Assembly (NCBI GenBank): GCA_947495915.1
Contig: CANMAW010000001.1
Span: 744,001 to 808,000 of the forward strand
Length of the DNA: 64,000 nt
Reading direction: 5' to 3'
From: Maribacter algarum (ex Lu et al. 2025) (nom. illeg.)
GTDB taxonomy: Bacteria > Bacteroidota > Bacteroidia > Flavobacteriales > Flavobacteriaceae
Each line of letters opens with the position of its first letter. The first letter of the stretch is position 1. The notes below the pieces were generated by a model that saw only the letters and a list, made by a program, of their open reading frames with translations, made no database searches and was not told the DNA's origin. The position numbers and the translations under genes are program-made. Of this stretch, positions 34,032 through 44,500 are shown piece by piece.

Positions 34032-34765
34032 GACTTTGGTTTAATACTTAAAAACTGTTTTACTTGGGAATGAGAAACGGTCATTTCTATGGTTCCATCA
34101 GCATATGATGCTACCTCATACGGGTTATAAATAAGTACTAACCCCTCGGTATCAAAACCCATGTTTTCTGGAAGATGAAAGGAGTCATTTTCAAACATAA
34201 AACCGGTAGCATTAATTGGTTTGTCTTGAGGTATTTTTTCTTTTTTTCTGAATTGAGTTTCAACAAACGACCGGAAATCTTCTTCATTTTCAAAAAGCTC
34301 ATTGTTTTCTAATTCGAGTGCATGTTGCTTATCAAAATTCAAAAACTGTTTTGAAGTATACCCATGAGCTCCTCCAGTAAAAATATAGGTATCTAACGCT
34401 ATGGTTAAAAAGTTGTCATCTTCAAAAGTTACTCGACCTGTAATAGTTGCTTCCCAAGGGGTACTTTCATCATTATAAAGTTTTTGCAATTCCAAATATC
34501 CATTTTTAAAAGAAGTGATTGCGCTTTGAATGGTAGATACTTCGTCTGCATCATCATATTGTAACAAAGAAATAACCTCTTCTCGAAGTGCAATATTGAT
34601 GGTTTTTGCGAATTTAGTTTGATCTATAGCATTGGGTAGTTGAATAGCTACTTTGGGGCATGAAGCACATATTTCATCTTGAATAGTGGTGGTATCAAAT
34701 GTAAGATTGTTGTCATTGTTACAACCAATAAGTAATAAAATAAAAGCGTAAATGAAGTATTTCAT
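34028..34765 (-). CDS. DUF4163/DUF3298 lipoprotein
   Basis: 245 residues from the ATG at 34765, chosen because it starts the signal peptide MKYFIYAFILLLIGC with its lipobox Cys; the longer frame reaches 34807. The mature part has the DUF4163 segment (about 25-130) with YIFTGGAHGYT, and the DUF3298 part (about 150-245) with the conserved YNPYEVASYADG. Related domains occur in the anti-sigma factor RsiV and in lipoproteins whose role is unknown. Convergent with DinB (4-bp overlap) and divergent from the trans-sulfuration gene. Confidence 0.85.
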   Translation of the reverse strand: MKYFIYAFILLLIGCNNDNNLTFDTTTIQDEICASCPKVAIQLPNAIDQTKFAKTINIALREEVISLLQYDDADEVSTIQSAITSFKNGYLELQKLYNDESTPWEATITGRVTFEDDNFLTIALDTYIFTGGAHGYTSKQFLNFDKQHALELENNELFENEEDFRSFVETQFRKKEKIPQDKPINATGFMFENDSFHLPENMGFDTEGLVLIYNPYEVASYADGTIEMTVSHSQVKQFLSIKPKS

Positions 34766-34793
34766 TGTAAATTGAAGTAAAGATGGGGCATCA

Positions 34794-34824
34794 TTGTATG
34801 CTTTCAAAGATAACGATACATTTG
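34794..34824 (+). promoter_or_regulatory. Promoter of the trans-sulfuration gene
   Basis: -33 TTG (34794-34796), 20-bp spacer, -7 TACATTTG (34817-34824): a very good Bacteroidota match. The TTG start codon is 18 bp downstream, so the leader is only about 10-12 bases. Confidence 0.68.
34805..34812 (-). promoter_or_regulatory. -7 element of the DUF3298 lipoprotein gene
   Basis: TATCTTTG on the minus strand, 39 bp before the start codon. It lies inside the spacer of the opposite promoter, so the two cannot easily be occupied at once. Confidence 0.5.
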
Positions 34825-34842
34825 TAAGTATAATTAAACATT

Positions 34843-35997
34843 TTGAGCGAAAAAAAGTTAAAATTCAACAGTAAAACTATTCACGGCGGTCAAGAACCAG
34901 ATGCTGCCTATGGTGCGGTTATGCCACCAATTTATCAAACTTCTACTTACGCTCAATCAACACCTGGCGGGCATAAAGGTTTTGAATATTCTCGAAGTGC
35001 TAATCCTACGCGAACGGCTTTAGAGAAGTCATTGGCCAGTATCGAAAATGGGCATTACGGATTGGCATTTGCTAGCGGCTTAGCAGCAATTGATGCTATA
35101 ATTAAATTACTTAATCCTGGTGATGAGGTACTTTCTACAAATGACCTATACGGAGGTAGTTACCGTTTGTTCAAACAAATTTTTGAAAAATACGGTATTA
35201 AATTTCAATTTGTCGGTATGCAAAACGCAGCTGATATGGAGCCATATATAAACGAGAATACAAAATTAATTTGGGTAGAAACGCCTACGAACCCAATGAT
35301 GAATTTAATCGATATTAAAGCAGTAGCTCAATTGGCTAAAAGGCACAAGTTATTGTTAGCTGTTGACAATACTTTCGCTACACCTTACCTACAATTGCCC
35401 TTAGATTTAGGGGCAGATATTGTTATGCATTCTGCTACAAAATACTTAGGTGGTCATAGTGATGTGGTAGTTGGTGCTTTAGTAGTAAAAGATAAAGAAC
35501 TAGCAGATAAACTATATTTTATTCAAAATGCTAGTGGTGCAGTTTGCGGTCCGATGGATAGTTTTTTAACCTTACGCGGAATAAAAACACTTCATGTGCG
35601 TATGCAACGACATTGTGAAAATGGAAAAGCGATAGCTACCTATTTAGCAAAGCATCCTAAAATTGAAAAAGTTTTTTGGCCGGGGTTTGAAGATCATCCT
35701 AACCATGAGGTGGCGAAAAGCCAAATGAAAGATTTTGGCGGAATGATTTCATTTATTCCAAAAGGAAGTAGTTATGAAGATGCGATTAAAATTGTGGAAA
35801 AACTTCAAATATTTACCCTTGCAGAATCGTTAGGAGGTGTAGAAAGTTTAGCAGGTCACCCAGCTAGTATGACACATGCAAGTATACCAAAAGAAACGCG
35901 TGAAAAAGGTGGTGTTGTTGATGCTTTAATTCGATTAAGTGTTGGTATTGAAGATGTAGCAGATTTAATATCAGACCTAGAACAGGCAATCGGTTAA
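34843..35997 (+). CDS. Cystathionine gamma-synthase/gamma-lyase family enzyme
   Basis: 384 residues. PLP enzyme of trans-sulfuration, interconverting cysteine and homocysteine precursors. The cofactor lysine is in SATKYLGGHSD; YSRSANPTR, VETPTNP and VDNTFATPYLQ are other family motifs. The C-terminal SLGGVESLAGHPASMTH is the usual substrate-side segment. The start is TTG: an in-frame TAA lies four codons upstream and the next ATG would remove 25 conserved residues. Gamma-synthase and gamma-lyase cannot be separated from sequence alone. Promoter is back-to-back with that of the DUF3298 lipoprotein. Confidence 0.93.
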   Translation: MSEKKLKFNSKTIHGGQEPDAAYGAVMPPIYQTSTYAQSTPGGHKGFEYSRSANPTRTALEKSLASIENGHYGLAFASGLAAIDAIIKLLNPGDEVLSTNDLYGGSYRLFKQIFEKYGIKFQFVGMQNAADMEPYINENTKLIWVETPTNPMMNLIDIKAVAQLAKRHKLLLAVDNTFATPYLQLPLDLGADIVMHSATKYLGGHSDVVVGALVVKDKELADKLYFIQNASGAVCGPMDSFLTLRGIKTLHVRMQRHCENGKAIATYLAKHPKIEKVFWPGFEDHPNHEVAKSQMKDFGGMISFIPKGSSYEDAIKIVEKLQIFTLAESLGGVESLAGHPASMTHASIPKETREKGGVVDALIRLSVGIEDVADLISDLEQAIG

Positions 35998-36045
35998 ATT
36001 TTATCAAATTTTTAAAATAATAGGTGTTAAATTATAATAATAACA

Positions 36046-36053
36046 TAATTTTG
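36046..36053 (+). promoter_or_regulatory. -7 element of gdhA
   Basis: TAATTTTG (TAnnTTTG), 49 bp before the start codon. No good TTG at the -33 position. Confidence 0.42.
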
Positions 36054-36096
36054 CCGCTATATTCTAAATTCAATAAAAAAAACAATTTATTCGTAA

Positions 36097-37458
<1,362 letters not shown>

Positions 37459-37491
37459 AAGTTTAATCGTAGAAATACTAATAAATAATGT

Positions 37492-37526
37492 AAACCTGTT
37501 AAGTTCAAAACTTAACAGGTTTTTTA
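37492..37526 (+). terminator. Terminator of gdhA
   Basis: Arms AAACCTGTTAAGTT and AACTTAACAGGTTT (14-bp stem, 3-base loop) with a T run, 33 bp after the gdhA stop. Confidence 0.9.
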
Positions 37527-37569
37527 GTTAAGGATGGTAGCAATCTTTATAAGACATTCGAAAGCAATG

Positions 37570-37601
37570 TTGGTGCCTCCTATTTTTAAAAGTTATCTTT
37601 G
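37570..37601 (+). promoter_or_regulatory. Promoter of recO
   Basis: -33 TTG (37570-37572), 21-bp spacer, -7 TATCTTTG (37594-37601), 20 bp before the recO start codon. Confidence 0.62.
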
Positions 37602-37621
37602 TTGAAAACCACACCTGCTTC

Positions 37622-38341
37622 ATGCAAGTAACCACAAAAGCCATCGTTGTCACCTCTTTAAAGTATGGAGATTCAAGTCTCATTACTAAAGTTTTTACAG
37701 CATCTGACGGCTTGAAATCGTATTTGTTAAAAGGGATTTTAGCCTCAAAAAAAGGGAAGCTAAAACCAGCTTATTTTCAACCATTATCACAGTTAGAAAT
37801 AGTTGCTACACATAAGAATAAAGGAACTTTAGAGCATATTAAAGAAGTCAAAGTGAATTATCATTACCAAACGCTTCACACTGATATTGCCAAAAATTCA
37901 ATGACTTTGTTTTTGGCAGAAATGCTAGCAAACAGCATTCATGAAGAAGAACAGAATGATGAGCTATTTGCTTTTCTTGAGGCCACTTTTCAATGGCTTG
38001 ATTCTCATGACGAAATAGCCAATTTTCATCTTCGATTTTTACTTGTTTTAACACGGTACTTGGGTTTTTATCCTGATACTAATCATATGAATACGAGTTA
38101 TTTTGATTTGCTTGAAGGAGCTTTTGTTAAAACCCCTTCTTTAAATCCAATGGTGACAGGAGAAAATCTTATTTATTTTAAAACAGTGTTGGGCACAAAT
38201 TTTGATGCCATACATGAGATCAAAATGAGTAAAACAAACCGACAAGAACTCTTAAAATCTTTGGTGCTTTATTACGAGTTGCATTTACAAGGATTCAGAA
38301 AACCGAAGTCTCTTGCCATTTTAAATGAAGTTTTTAGCTAG
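37622..38341 (+). CDS. recO: DNA repair protein RecO
   Basis: 239 residues. Helps RecA load on single-stranded DNA in the RecFOR pathway. An N-terminal OB-fold (about 1-80) has TKAIVVTSLKYGDSSLITKVFT and LLKGILASKKGK; the C-terminal helical domain has LRFLLVLTRYLGFYPD. The zinc-binding cysteines found in some RecO proteins are absent, as is common in Bacteroidota. It lies 7 bp before the TonB-dependent receptor gene and probably shares its transcript. Confidence 0.93.
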   Translation: MQVTTKAIVVTSLKYGDSSLITKVFTASDGLKSYLLKGILASKKGKLKPAYFQPLSQLEIVATHKNKGTLEHIKEVKVNYHYQTLHTDIAKNSMTLFLAEMLANSIHEEEQNDELFAFLEATFQWLDSHDEIANFHLRFLLVLTRYLGFYPDTNHMNTSYFDLLEGAFVKTPSLNPMVTGENLIYFKTVLGTNFDAIHEIKMSKTNRQELLKSLVLYYELHLQGFRKPKSLAILNEVFS

Positions 38342-38348
38342 CTTGAAT

Positions 38349-40763
38349 ATGATGAGGCGTATTTTTTTGTGCATTTTGTTTCTTTTTTCTCTGATGCTTT
38401 CAGCTCAAGAGGTTGTTGTTTTAGATCTTGACACCAATGAACCCATTATCAATGTAGCTGTTTTTAATGCTGATAAGTCAAAAACGGTACTATCAGATTT
38501 TGACGGAAAATGTGATTTAACTGTTTTTGATGCTAATGAAAGAATCACTTTTAAACATTTGAGTTATGAGGTTCGTAAAGCTACCAAAGCGCAAATTCTA
38601 AAACAGCGATCGCAGCTATTTATGATTTTAAATGCTGAGCAACTTGATGAGGTTGTAATGTCATTATCAAAATGGGAACAACAAAAGAAAGATGTTCCTA
38701 ATAAAATTGCAACTTTTGATGCGCGAGATATAGCGTTTTCAAATCCTCAAACTGCGGCAGACCTACTGCAAAATAGTGGTAAAGTTTTTGTTCAAAAAAG
38801 TCAAATGGGAGGTGGCAGCCCAATGATTCGAGGTTTTGCTACTAATAGATTGTTGCTTTCAGTTGATGGGGTACGAATGAATAATGCCATTTTTAGAGGG
38901 GGAAATATTCAGAATGTAATTTCTATTGATCCTTATGCTATTAAAAACACCGAAGTAATTTTTGGTCCAGGGTCTGTAATTTATGGTAGCGATGCTATTG
39001 GAGGTGTAATGAATTTTTACTCAAAAAAAGCAGAATTTTCGTTATCAGATAGTTTATCAGTCAGTGGCAATATTAATTATAGAATTGCAACTGCAAATAA
39101 GGAGAATACCGGTCATTTAGATTTTAATTTTGGAACTCAAAAATGGGCATTTTTAAGCAGCATTTCTTACAATAGTTTTGACGATTTAAAAATGGGGAAT
39201 ATTGGGCCCGACTCTTATTTGAGAAGAAGCTATGTAATTCGTCAAAATGGCCAAGACCAATTGTTTATTAATCAAGACCCTAAGAAACAAGTTTCAACGG
39301 GGTACGATCAAATTAACTTAATGCAAAAAATAGCCTTTAAACCTAATAACACATGGAGTTATGATTTAGGGCTTTTTTATTCAGAAACCACTGATTATTC
39401 TAGGTATGATCGCTTGATTCGACCAAATGCCCAAGGAGACGGTTTACGATCAGCGGAATGGTTTTATGGGCCACAAAAATGGTTCATGAGTAATTTGCAA
39501 TTGAATAAAAGTGGTAAAGGTTTATTTTACGACCGACTCAAAATCACTACAGCCTTTCAAAGATTTGAGGAAAGTAGAAATGATCGAGATATTCAAGATG
39601 TCATTCGTAATACAACGGAAGAAAAAGTTGATGCTTTATCCATAAATATTGACTTTGAAAACAAACGTATTGGCGATTTACGATTGTATTATGGAACCGA
39701 ATATATCTTCAATAGGGTCGGTTCTCGTGGTAGTCAGTTACAAATAGAAACCAATGAGGTTTTTAATGCTGCCTCAAGATACCCTGATGGTGCACGATGG
39801 CAAACTTTAGCAGGTTATGTCAATGGTGAGTATAAAGCAATGCCTAATCTTACCTTGTTAACAGGTCTGAGATATAGTCATGTGTGGATTAATGCAGATT
39901 TTGACAAAACGTTTTACCCTTTTCCTTTTGATGATGCCAATATTGATAACGGAGCGCTAACAGGTAGCATAGGTTTAAGCTGGTTTCCAAAGCAAGATTT
40001 GCAAATTACATGGAACGGTTCAACAGGTTTTAGGTCACCAAATGTTGATGATATCGGTAAGGTATTCGATTCTGAGCCTGGTTCTGTGGTTGTACCAAAC
40101 TTAGACTTAGAACCAGAATATGCCTATAATACAGAATTAGGTATTCAAAAGAATATCGCAGATAAAATTGTAATTAAAGGGGCGGCATATTACACCTATT
40201 TGGTAGATGCTTTGGTTCGACGTGATTTTCAATTTAATGGTGAAACAGCAATTGATTATAATGGAGAGCTTAGTAATGTGCAAGCTATTCAAAATGCAGC
40301 GAAAGCGTATGTATATGGTTTTGAATTCGGATTGGAAGTCTTTTTATCTGATCAGTTGTCTTTGAATTCAAACTTAACCTTAACGGAAGGAATAGAGGAA
40401 GAAGAAGATGGTACTGATTCACCAGGTAGGCATGTTTCTCCTACCTTCGGTGATTTTCATGCCATTTGGAAGAATCAGAGAATAAAAGCTGATTTGTTTT
40501 TAAATTACAACGGAGAAATAAAAAATGAAGATTTAGCTCCTTCAGAAAAGAATAAAGATTATATCTATGCTTTAGATGCTAATGGAGAACCCTATTCACC
40601 TGCATGGCACACTTTAAACTTTAGGTCACAATACCAAATAACAAATCGATTAACGGGTACTTTAAGTATAGAAAATATAACCAATCAAAGATATCGATCG
40701 TATTCCTCTGGTATAACTTCACCAGGCTTAAATTTTATAATAGGAATCGGTTATCGTTTGTGA
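38349..40763 (+). CDS. TonB-dependent receptor of the haem/haemoglobin type
   Basis: 804 residues from the preferred Met at 38349, which starts the signal peptide MMRRIFLCILFLFSLMLSAQ; a frame from 38325 would overlap recO. After a carboxypeptidase-regulatory-like domain (about 20-95), the plug domain has SPMIRGFATNRLLLSVDGVR and GPGSVIYGSDAIGGVM, which resemble haemoglobin/transferrin/lactoferrin receptors. A 22-strand barrel follows, ending in Arg-Leu rather than Phe. Imports a chelated metal or haem across the outer membrane with TonB energy. Ligand not proven. It shares a likely transcript with recO, an odd but seen pairing. Confidence 0.9.
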   Translation: MMRRIFLCILFLFSLMLSAQEVVVLDLDTNEPIINVAVFNADKSKTVLSDFDGKCDLTVFDANERITFKHLSYEVRKATKAQILKQRSQLFMILNAEQLDEVVMSLSKWEQQKKDVPNKIATFDARDIAFSNPQTAADLLQNSGKVFVQKSQMGGGSPMIRGFATNRLLLSVDGVRMNNAIFRGGNIQNVISIDPYAIKNTEVIFGPGSVIYGSDAIGGVMNFYSKKAEFSLSDSLSVSGNINYRIATANKENTGHLDFNFGTQKWAFLSSISYNSFDDLKMGNIGPDSYLRRSYVIRQNGQDQLFINQDPKKQVSTGYDQINLMQKIAFKPNNTWSYDLGLFYSETTDYSRYDRLIRPNAQGDGLRSAEWFYGPQKWFMSNLQLNKSGKGLFYDRLKITTAFQRFEESRNDRDIQDVIRNTTEEKVDALSINIDFENKRIGDLRLYYGTEYIFNRVGSRGSQLQIETNEVFNAASRYPDGARWQTLAGYVNGEYKAMPNLTLLTGLRYSHVWINADFDKTFYPFPFDDANIDNGALTGSIGLSWFPKQDLQITWNGSTGFRSPNVDDIGKVFDSEPGSVVVPNLDLEPEYAYNTELGIQKNIADKIVIKGAAYYTYLVDALVRRDFQFNGETAIDYNGELSNVQAIQNAAKAYVYGFEFGLEVFLSDQLSLNSNLTLTEGIEEEEDGTDSPGRHVSPTFGDFHAIWKNQRIKADLFLNYNGEIKNEDLAPSEKNKDYIYALDANGEPYSPAWHTLNFRSQYQITNRLTGTLSIENITNQRYRSYSSGITSPGLNFIIGIGYRL

Positions 40764-40781
40764 TAAATACTAAAACAAAAA

Positions 40782-40806
40782 AACCCTGATGAATTTCATC
40801 AGGGTT
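40782..40806 (-). terminator. Terminator of the LEA-like lipoprotein gene
   Basis: Arms AACCCTGATGAA and TTCATCAGGGTT form a 12-bp stem. The T run is on the minus strand, so it mainly serves the lipoprotein gene; it may also stop the convergent receptor transcript. Confidence 0.78.
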
Positions 40807-40828
40807 ATCATTTGTAAGATGAATGAAA

Positions 40829-41248
40829 TTAGTTTTTCACTTTGTCTTTTACATCATTTGCAGCATCTTTTGCTTTGTCAGCAGCACTGTTAGCAGCGTC
40901 TTTAACGTCACCAGCAGCCTTGTTAGCAGCATCTTTAGCATCATTGCCCATTTCTTTCGCTTTATCCATTGCATCAGAACCAGCTTCTTTGGCGCTGTCA
41001 ACCGCATCACCTGCAGCATCCATTGCGTCAGAACCAGCATCTTTAACAGCATCTGCAGCATCTTCGCCAGCTTCTTTTACCGCATCTGCAGCATCACCTG
41101 CAGCATCCATAGCATCTTCGCCAGCTTCCTTTACTGCATCACCAGCTTCTTCCATTCCATTTTTTGCTTTGTCTGCAGCATCTCTACAAGACACAAACGA
41201 TACAGAAAGAGCAAGCATCAAAATCGAACTTAAAATTAATTTTTTCAT
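40829..41248 (-). CDS. LEA-like lipoprotein with alanine/aspartate/lysine repeats
   Basis: 139 residues. The signal peptide ends in VSC (Cys at about 21). The rest (about 22-139) is a run of repeated near-11-residue units such as DAADAVKEAGE, DAMDAAGDA and DAANKAAGDVK, with small residues on one face and Lys/Glu/Asp on the other, like an apolipoprotein or LEA amphipathic helix. It lacks Trp, His and almost all aromatics. A role in membrane or desiccation/osmotic protection is inference. Long opposite-strand frames here are by-products of the repeat and not genes. Confidence 0.82.
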   Translation of the reverse strand: MKKLILSSILMLALSVSFVSCRDAADKAKNGMEEAGDAVKEAGEDAMDAAGDAADAVKEAGEDAADAVKDAGSDAMDAAGDAVDSAKEAGSDAMDKAKEMGNDAKDAANKAAGDVKDAANSAADKAKDAANDVKDKVKN

Positions 41249-41280
41249 TTTGTTTTAGTTTTAGTGTTTAATTTATAACA

Positions 41281-41288
41281 CAAATATA
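41281..41288 (-). promoter_or_regulatory. -7 element of the LEA-like lipoprotein gene
   Basis: TATATTTG on the minus strand (TAnnTTTG), 32 bp before the start codon. Confidence 0.45.
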
Positions 41289-41462
41289 TACGTATTTATA
41301 CTTCTTTTAGATGCCTTTTGTTAAAGAATAGATTTTTAGTGTATCTAAAAACCTGAAATAGAAATACTTAGCAAGATTTAAATTTATATAAAAAGTTAAA
41401 ATTTATAATGATTTTGAAAGGGTTTAATGGCTTGTTATACCTATTAATTCAATCAAAATTCA

Positions 41463-41470
41463 TAATTTTG
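41463..41470 (+). promoter_or_regulatory. -7 element of ileS
   Basis: TAATTTTG (TAnnTTTG), 33 bp before the start codon. No good TTG at the -33 position. Confidence 0.45.
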
Positions 41471-41503
41471 CAGCCTTAAATCGCAGTACCAGAAGCATTT
41501 CGT

Positions 41504-44500
41504 ATGAAGTTTGCAGAATATAAAGGATTGAATTTACCAAATATTGCAGAAGAGATTCTAGCATATTGGAAAAAGCACCAAATTTTTGAAAAAAGTATCT
41601 CAACAAGAGAGGCTAAACCTAGCTATGTTTTTTATGAAGGGCCTCCTTCTGCAAATGGTATGCCTGGTATTCACCATGTAATGGCACGTACCATTAAAGA
41701 TATTTTTCCTCGGTATAAAACCATGAAAGGCTTTCAAGTAAAAAGAAAAGCTGGTTGGGATACCCATGGCTTGCCAATTGAGCTTGGTGTTGAAAAAGAA
41801 CTTGGTATCACAAAAGAAGATATTGGGAAAAAGATTTCAGTTGAAGAATACAATGCGGCTTGTAAAAAAGCAGTAATGCGGTATACTGATGTTTGGAATA
41901 GAATGACTGAACAGGTAGGGTATTGGGTAGATATGGATGATCCATATATTACGTACAAGCCCAAGTATATGGAAACTGTTTGGTGGCTTTTAAAACAAAT
42001 CTATGATAAGGGTTTAATTTATAAAGGCTATACAATACAACCTTATTCGCCTAAAGCTGGTACAGGTTTGAGCTCACACGAATTAAATCAACCGGGTACT
42101 TATCAAGATGTTACAGACACTACGGTTACTGCTCAGTTTAAAGCCATAGAAGAAAGTTTACCTAATTTTCTTCAAAATGAAGGTGATGTGTATTTCTTAG
42201 CATGGACGACCACACCATGGACGCTTCCTTCAAATACTGCTTTGACAGTAGGAGCAAAAATTGATTATGTGTTGATTGAAACCTATAATCAATACACATT
42301 CAAACCCATGAATGTTGTTTTAGCAAAAAAGTTGGTTTCAAAACAGTTTGCAGGTAAATATGAGGCAGTTGAGTCGAAACCTGAATTATTAGAATATTCA
42401 TCTGGAGATAAGAAAATTCCCTTTTACGTAGTTAAAGAATTCAAAGGAAAAGATCTTATCGGAACTAAATACGAGCAACTAATTGATTATGCTCAGCCGT
42501 ATCAAAATGCTGAAAATGCATTTCGTGTTATCGCAGGTGATTTTGTGACTACAGAAGATGGTACCGGTATCGTTCATACAGCCCCAACTTTTGGAGCCGA
42601 TGATGCCTTAGTGGCCAAACAGGCACAACCAGAAATACCGCCTTTACTTGTTCTTGACGAAAATAATAATCCTGTTCCTTTGGTAGATTTACAAGGTAAA
42701 TTCAGACCAGAATTGAAAGAATGGGGTGGTAAATACGTTAAAAACGAATATTACGAAGATGGTCAAGCACCAGAGCGTTCTATTGATGTAGAAATTGCTA
42801 TAAAATTAAAAGAAGAAAATAAAGCATTTAAGGTTGAAAAGTATGTGCATAGTTATCCGAACTGCTGGCGTACTGACAAACCAATTCTTTATTATCCATT
42901 AGATTCATGGTTTATTAAAATATCTGAAGTCAAAGAGCAGATGTTTGCTTTAAATCAAACCATTAACTGGAAACCAAAATCTACTGGAGAAGGTCGTTTC
43001 GGAAATTGGCTCGCCAATGCCAATGATTGGAATTTGTCTCGTTCGCGTTATTGGGGTATTCCGTTGCCCATTTGGCGCACTGAAGACGGTTCTGAAGAAT
43101 TAATGATTGGCTCTTTAGAAGAGTTGAAAACTGAAATGAAAAAGGCTTTAGAAGCCGGAGTGTTAGAGAAAGATATTTTTGAAGATTTTGTTGTTGGTAA
43201 CATGTCGGAAGATAACTATGACAAAATCGATTTACATAAAAATATAGTAGATCAAATCACTTTGATTTCACCTTCAGGTAAAGTCATGAAAAGAGAAAGC
43301 GATTTGATTGATGTGTGGTTTGATAGTGGCTCAATGCCGTATGCGCAATGGCATTATCCATTTGAGAATAAAGAATTGATTGATAAGGCGGAAACATTTC
43401 CCGCCGATTTCATTGCGGAGGGTGTAGATCAAACACGCGGATGGTTTTATACCCTGCATGCCATCGGTACCATGGTATTTGATTCGGTCGCCTATAAAAA
43501 TGTTGTTTCAAACGGACTTGTTCTCGACAAGGAAGGAAAGAAAATGTCAAAACGATTGGGTAATGCTGCTGATCCTTTTGAAACGATGGATGCGCACGGT
43601 GCAGATGCAACACGCTGGTATATGATTTCGAATGCGAATCCGTGGGATAATTTGAAATTTGATATTGATGGCATAGTTGAAGTAAAACGTAAATTCTTTG
43701 GTACTTTATACAATACCTATTCCTTCTTTTCTCTGTACGCAAATATTGATGAATTTAAATACTCAGAAGAAGAAATTCCTTTAGATGAAAGACCAGAAAT
43801 TGATCGTTGGATTCTCTCTGAGCTACATTCGCTAATAAAGACGGTTGATGAGGCTTATGACGATTATGAGCCAACTAAAGCAACACGCGCAATTTCAGAA
43901 TATGTTCAAGAAAATTTGAGCAATTGGTATGTGCGTTTATGTAGAAGACGTTTTTGGAAAGGGGAATATGAAAAAGACAAAATATCAGCATATCAAACCC
44001 TGTATACTTGTTTGGTTACCGTCGCAAAATTATCAGCTCCGGTAGCGCCATTTTTTATGGATAGGCTTTACAAAGATTTAACAGCAGCAACTGAAAAAGA
44101 AAACTTCGAAAGTGTACATTTAGCGAACTTTCCAGCTTATGATGCAAGTATTGTAGATGTAGAATTAGAAGGAAAGATGCAAAAAGCTCAAACAATCTCT
44201 TCTTTGGTGTTATCAATTCGTCAAAAAGAGAAAATAAAAGTAAGGCAACCACTGCAAAAAATTATGATTCCGGTATTAGATGAAAAGCAAAAAGCAGAAA
44301 TTGAAGCAGTGGCCGACCTGATTAAGTCAGAAGTAAATGTAAAAGAGATCGATTTATTGACTGATGCATCTGGTATTTTGGTAAAACAAATTAAACCTAA
44401 TTTTAAAGTTTTAGGCCCAAAATATGGTCAAGAAATGAAACTTATTGCCGGGGCAGTTGCTAAGTTAGAGCAGGAAGACATCCAAAAAATTGAACAAGAG

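Noticed and set aside
40823-41258. Two long plus-strand frames (136 and 138 residues) opposite the LEA-like lipoprotein
   Set aside because: They mirror the repeat of the real gene. The minus-strand frame has a signal peptide, lipobox, promoter element and terminator; the others have none.
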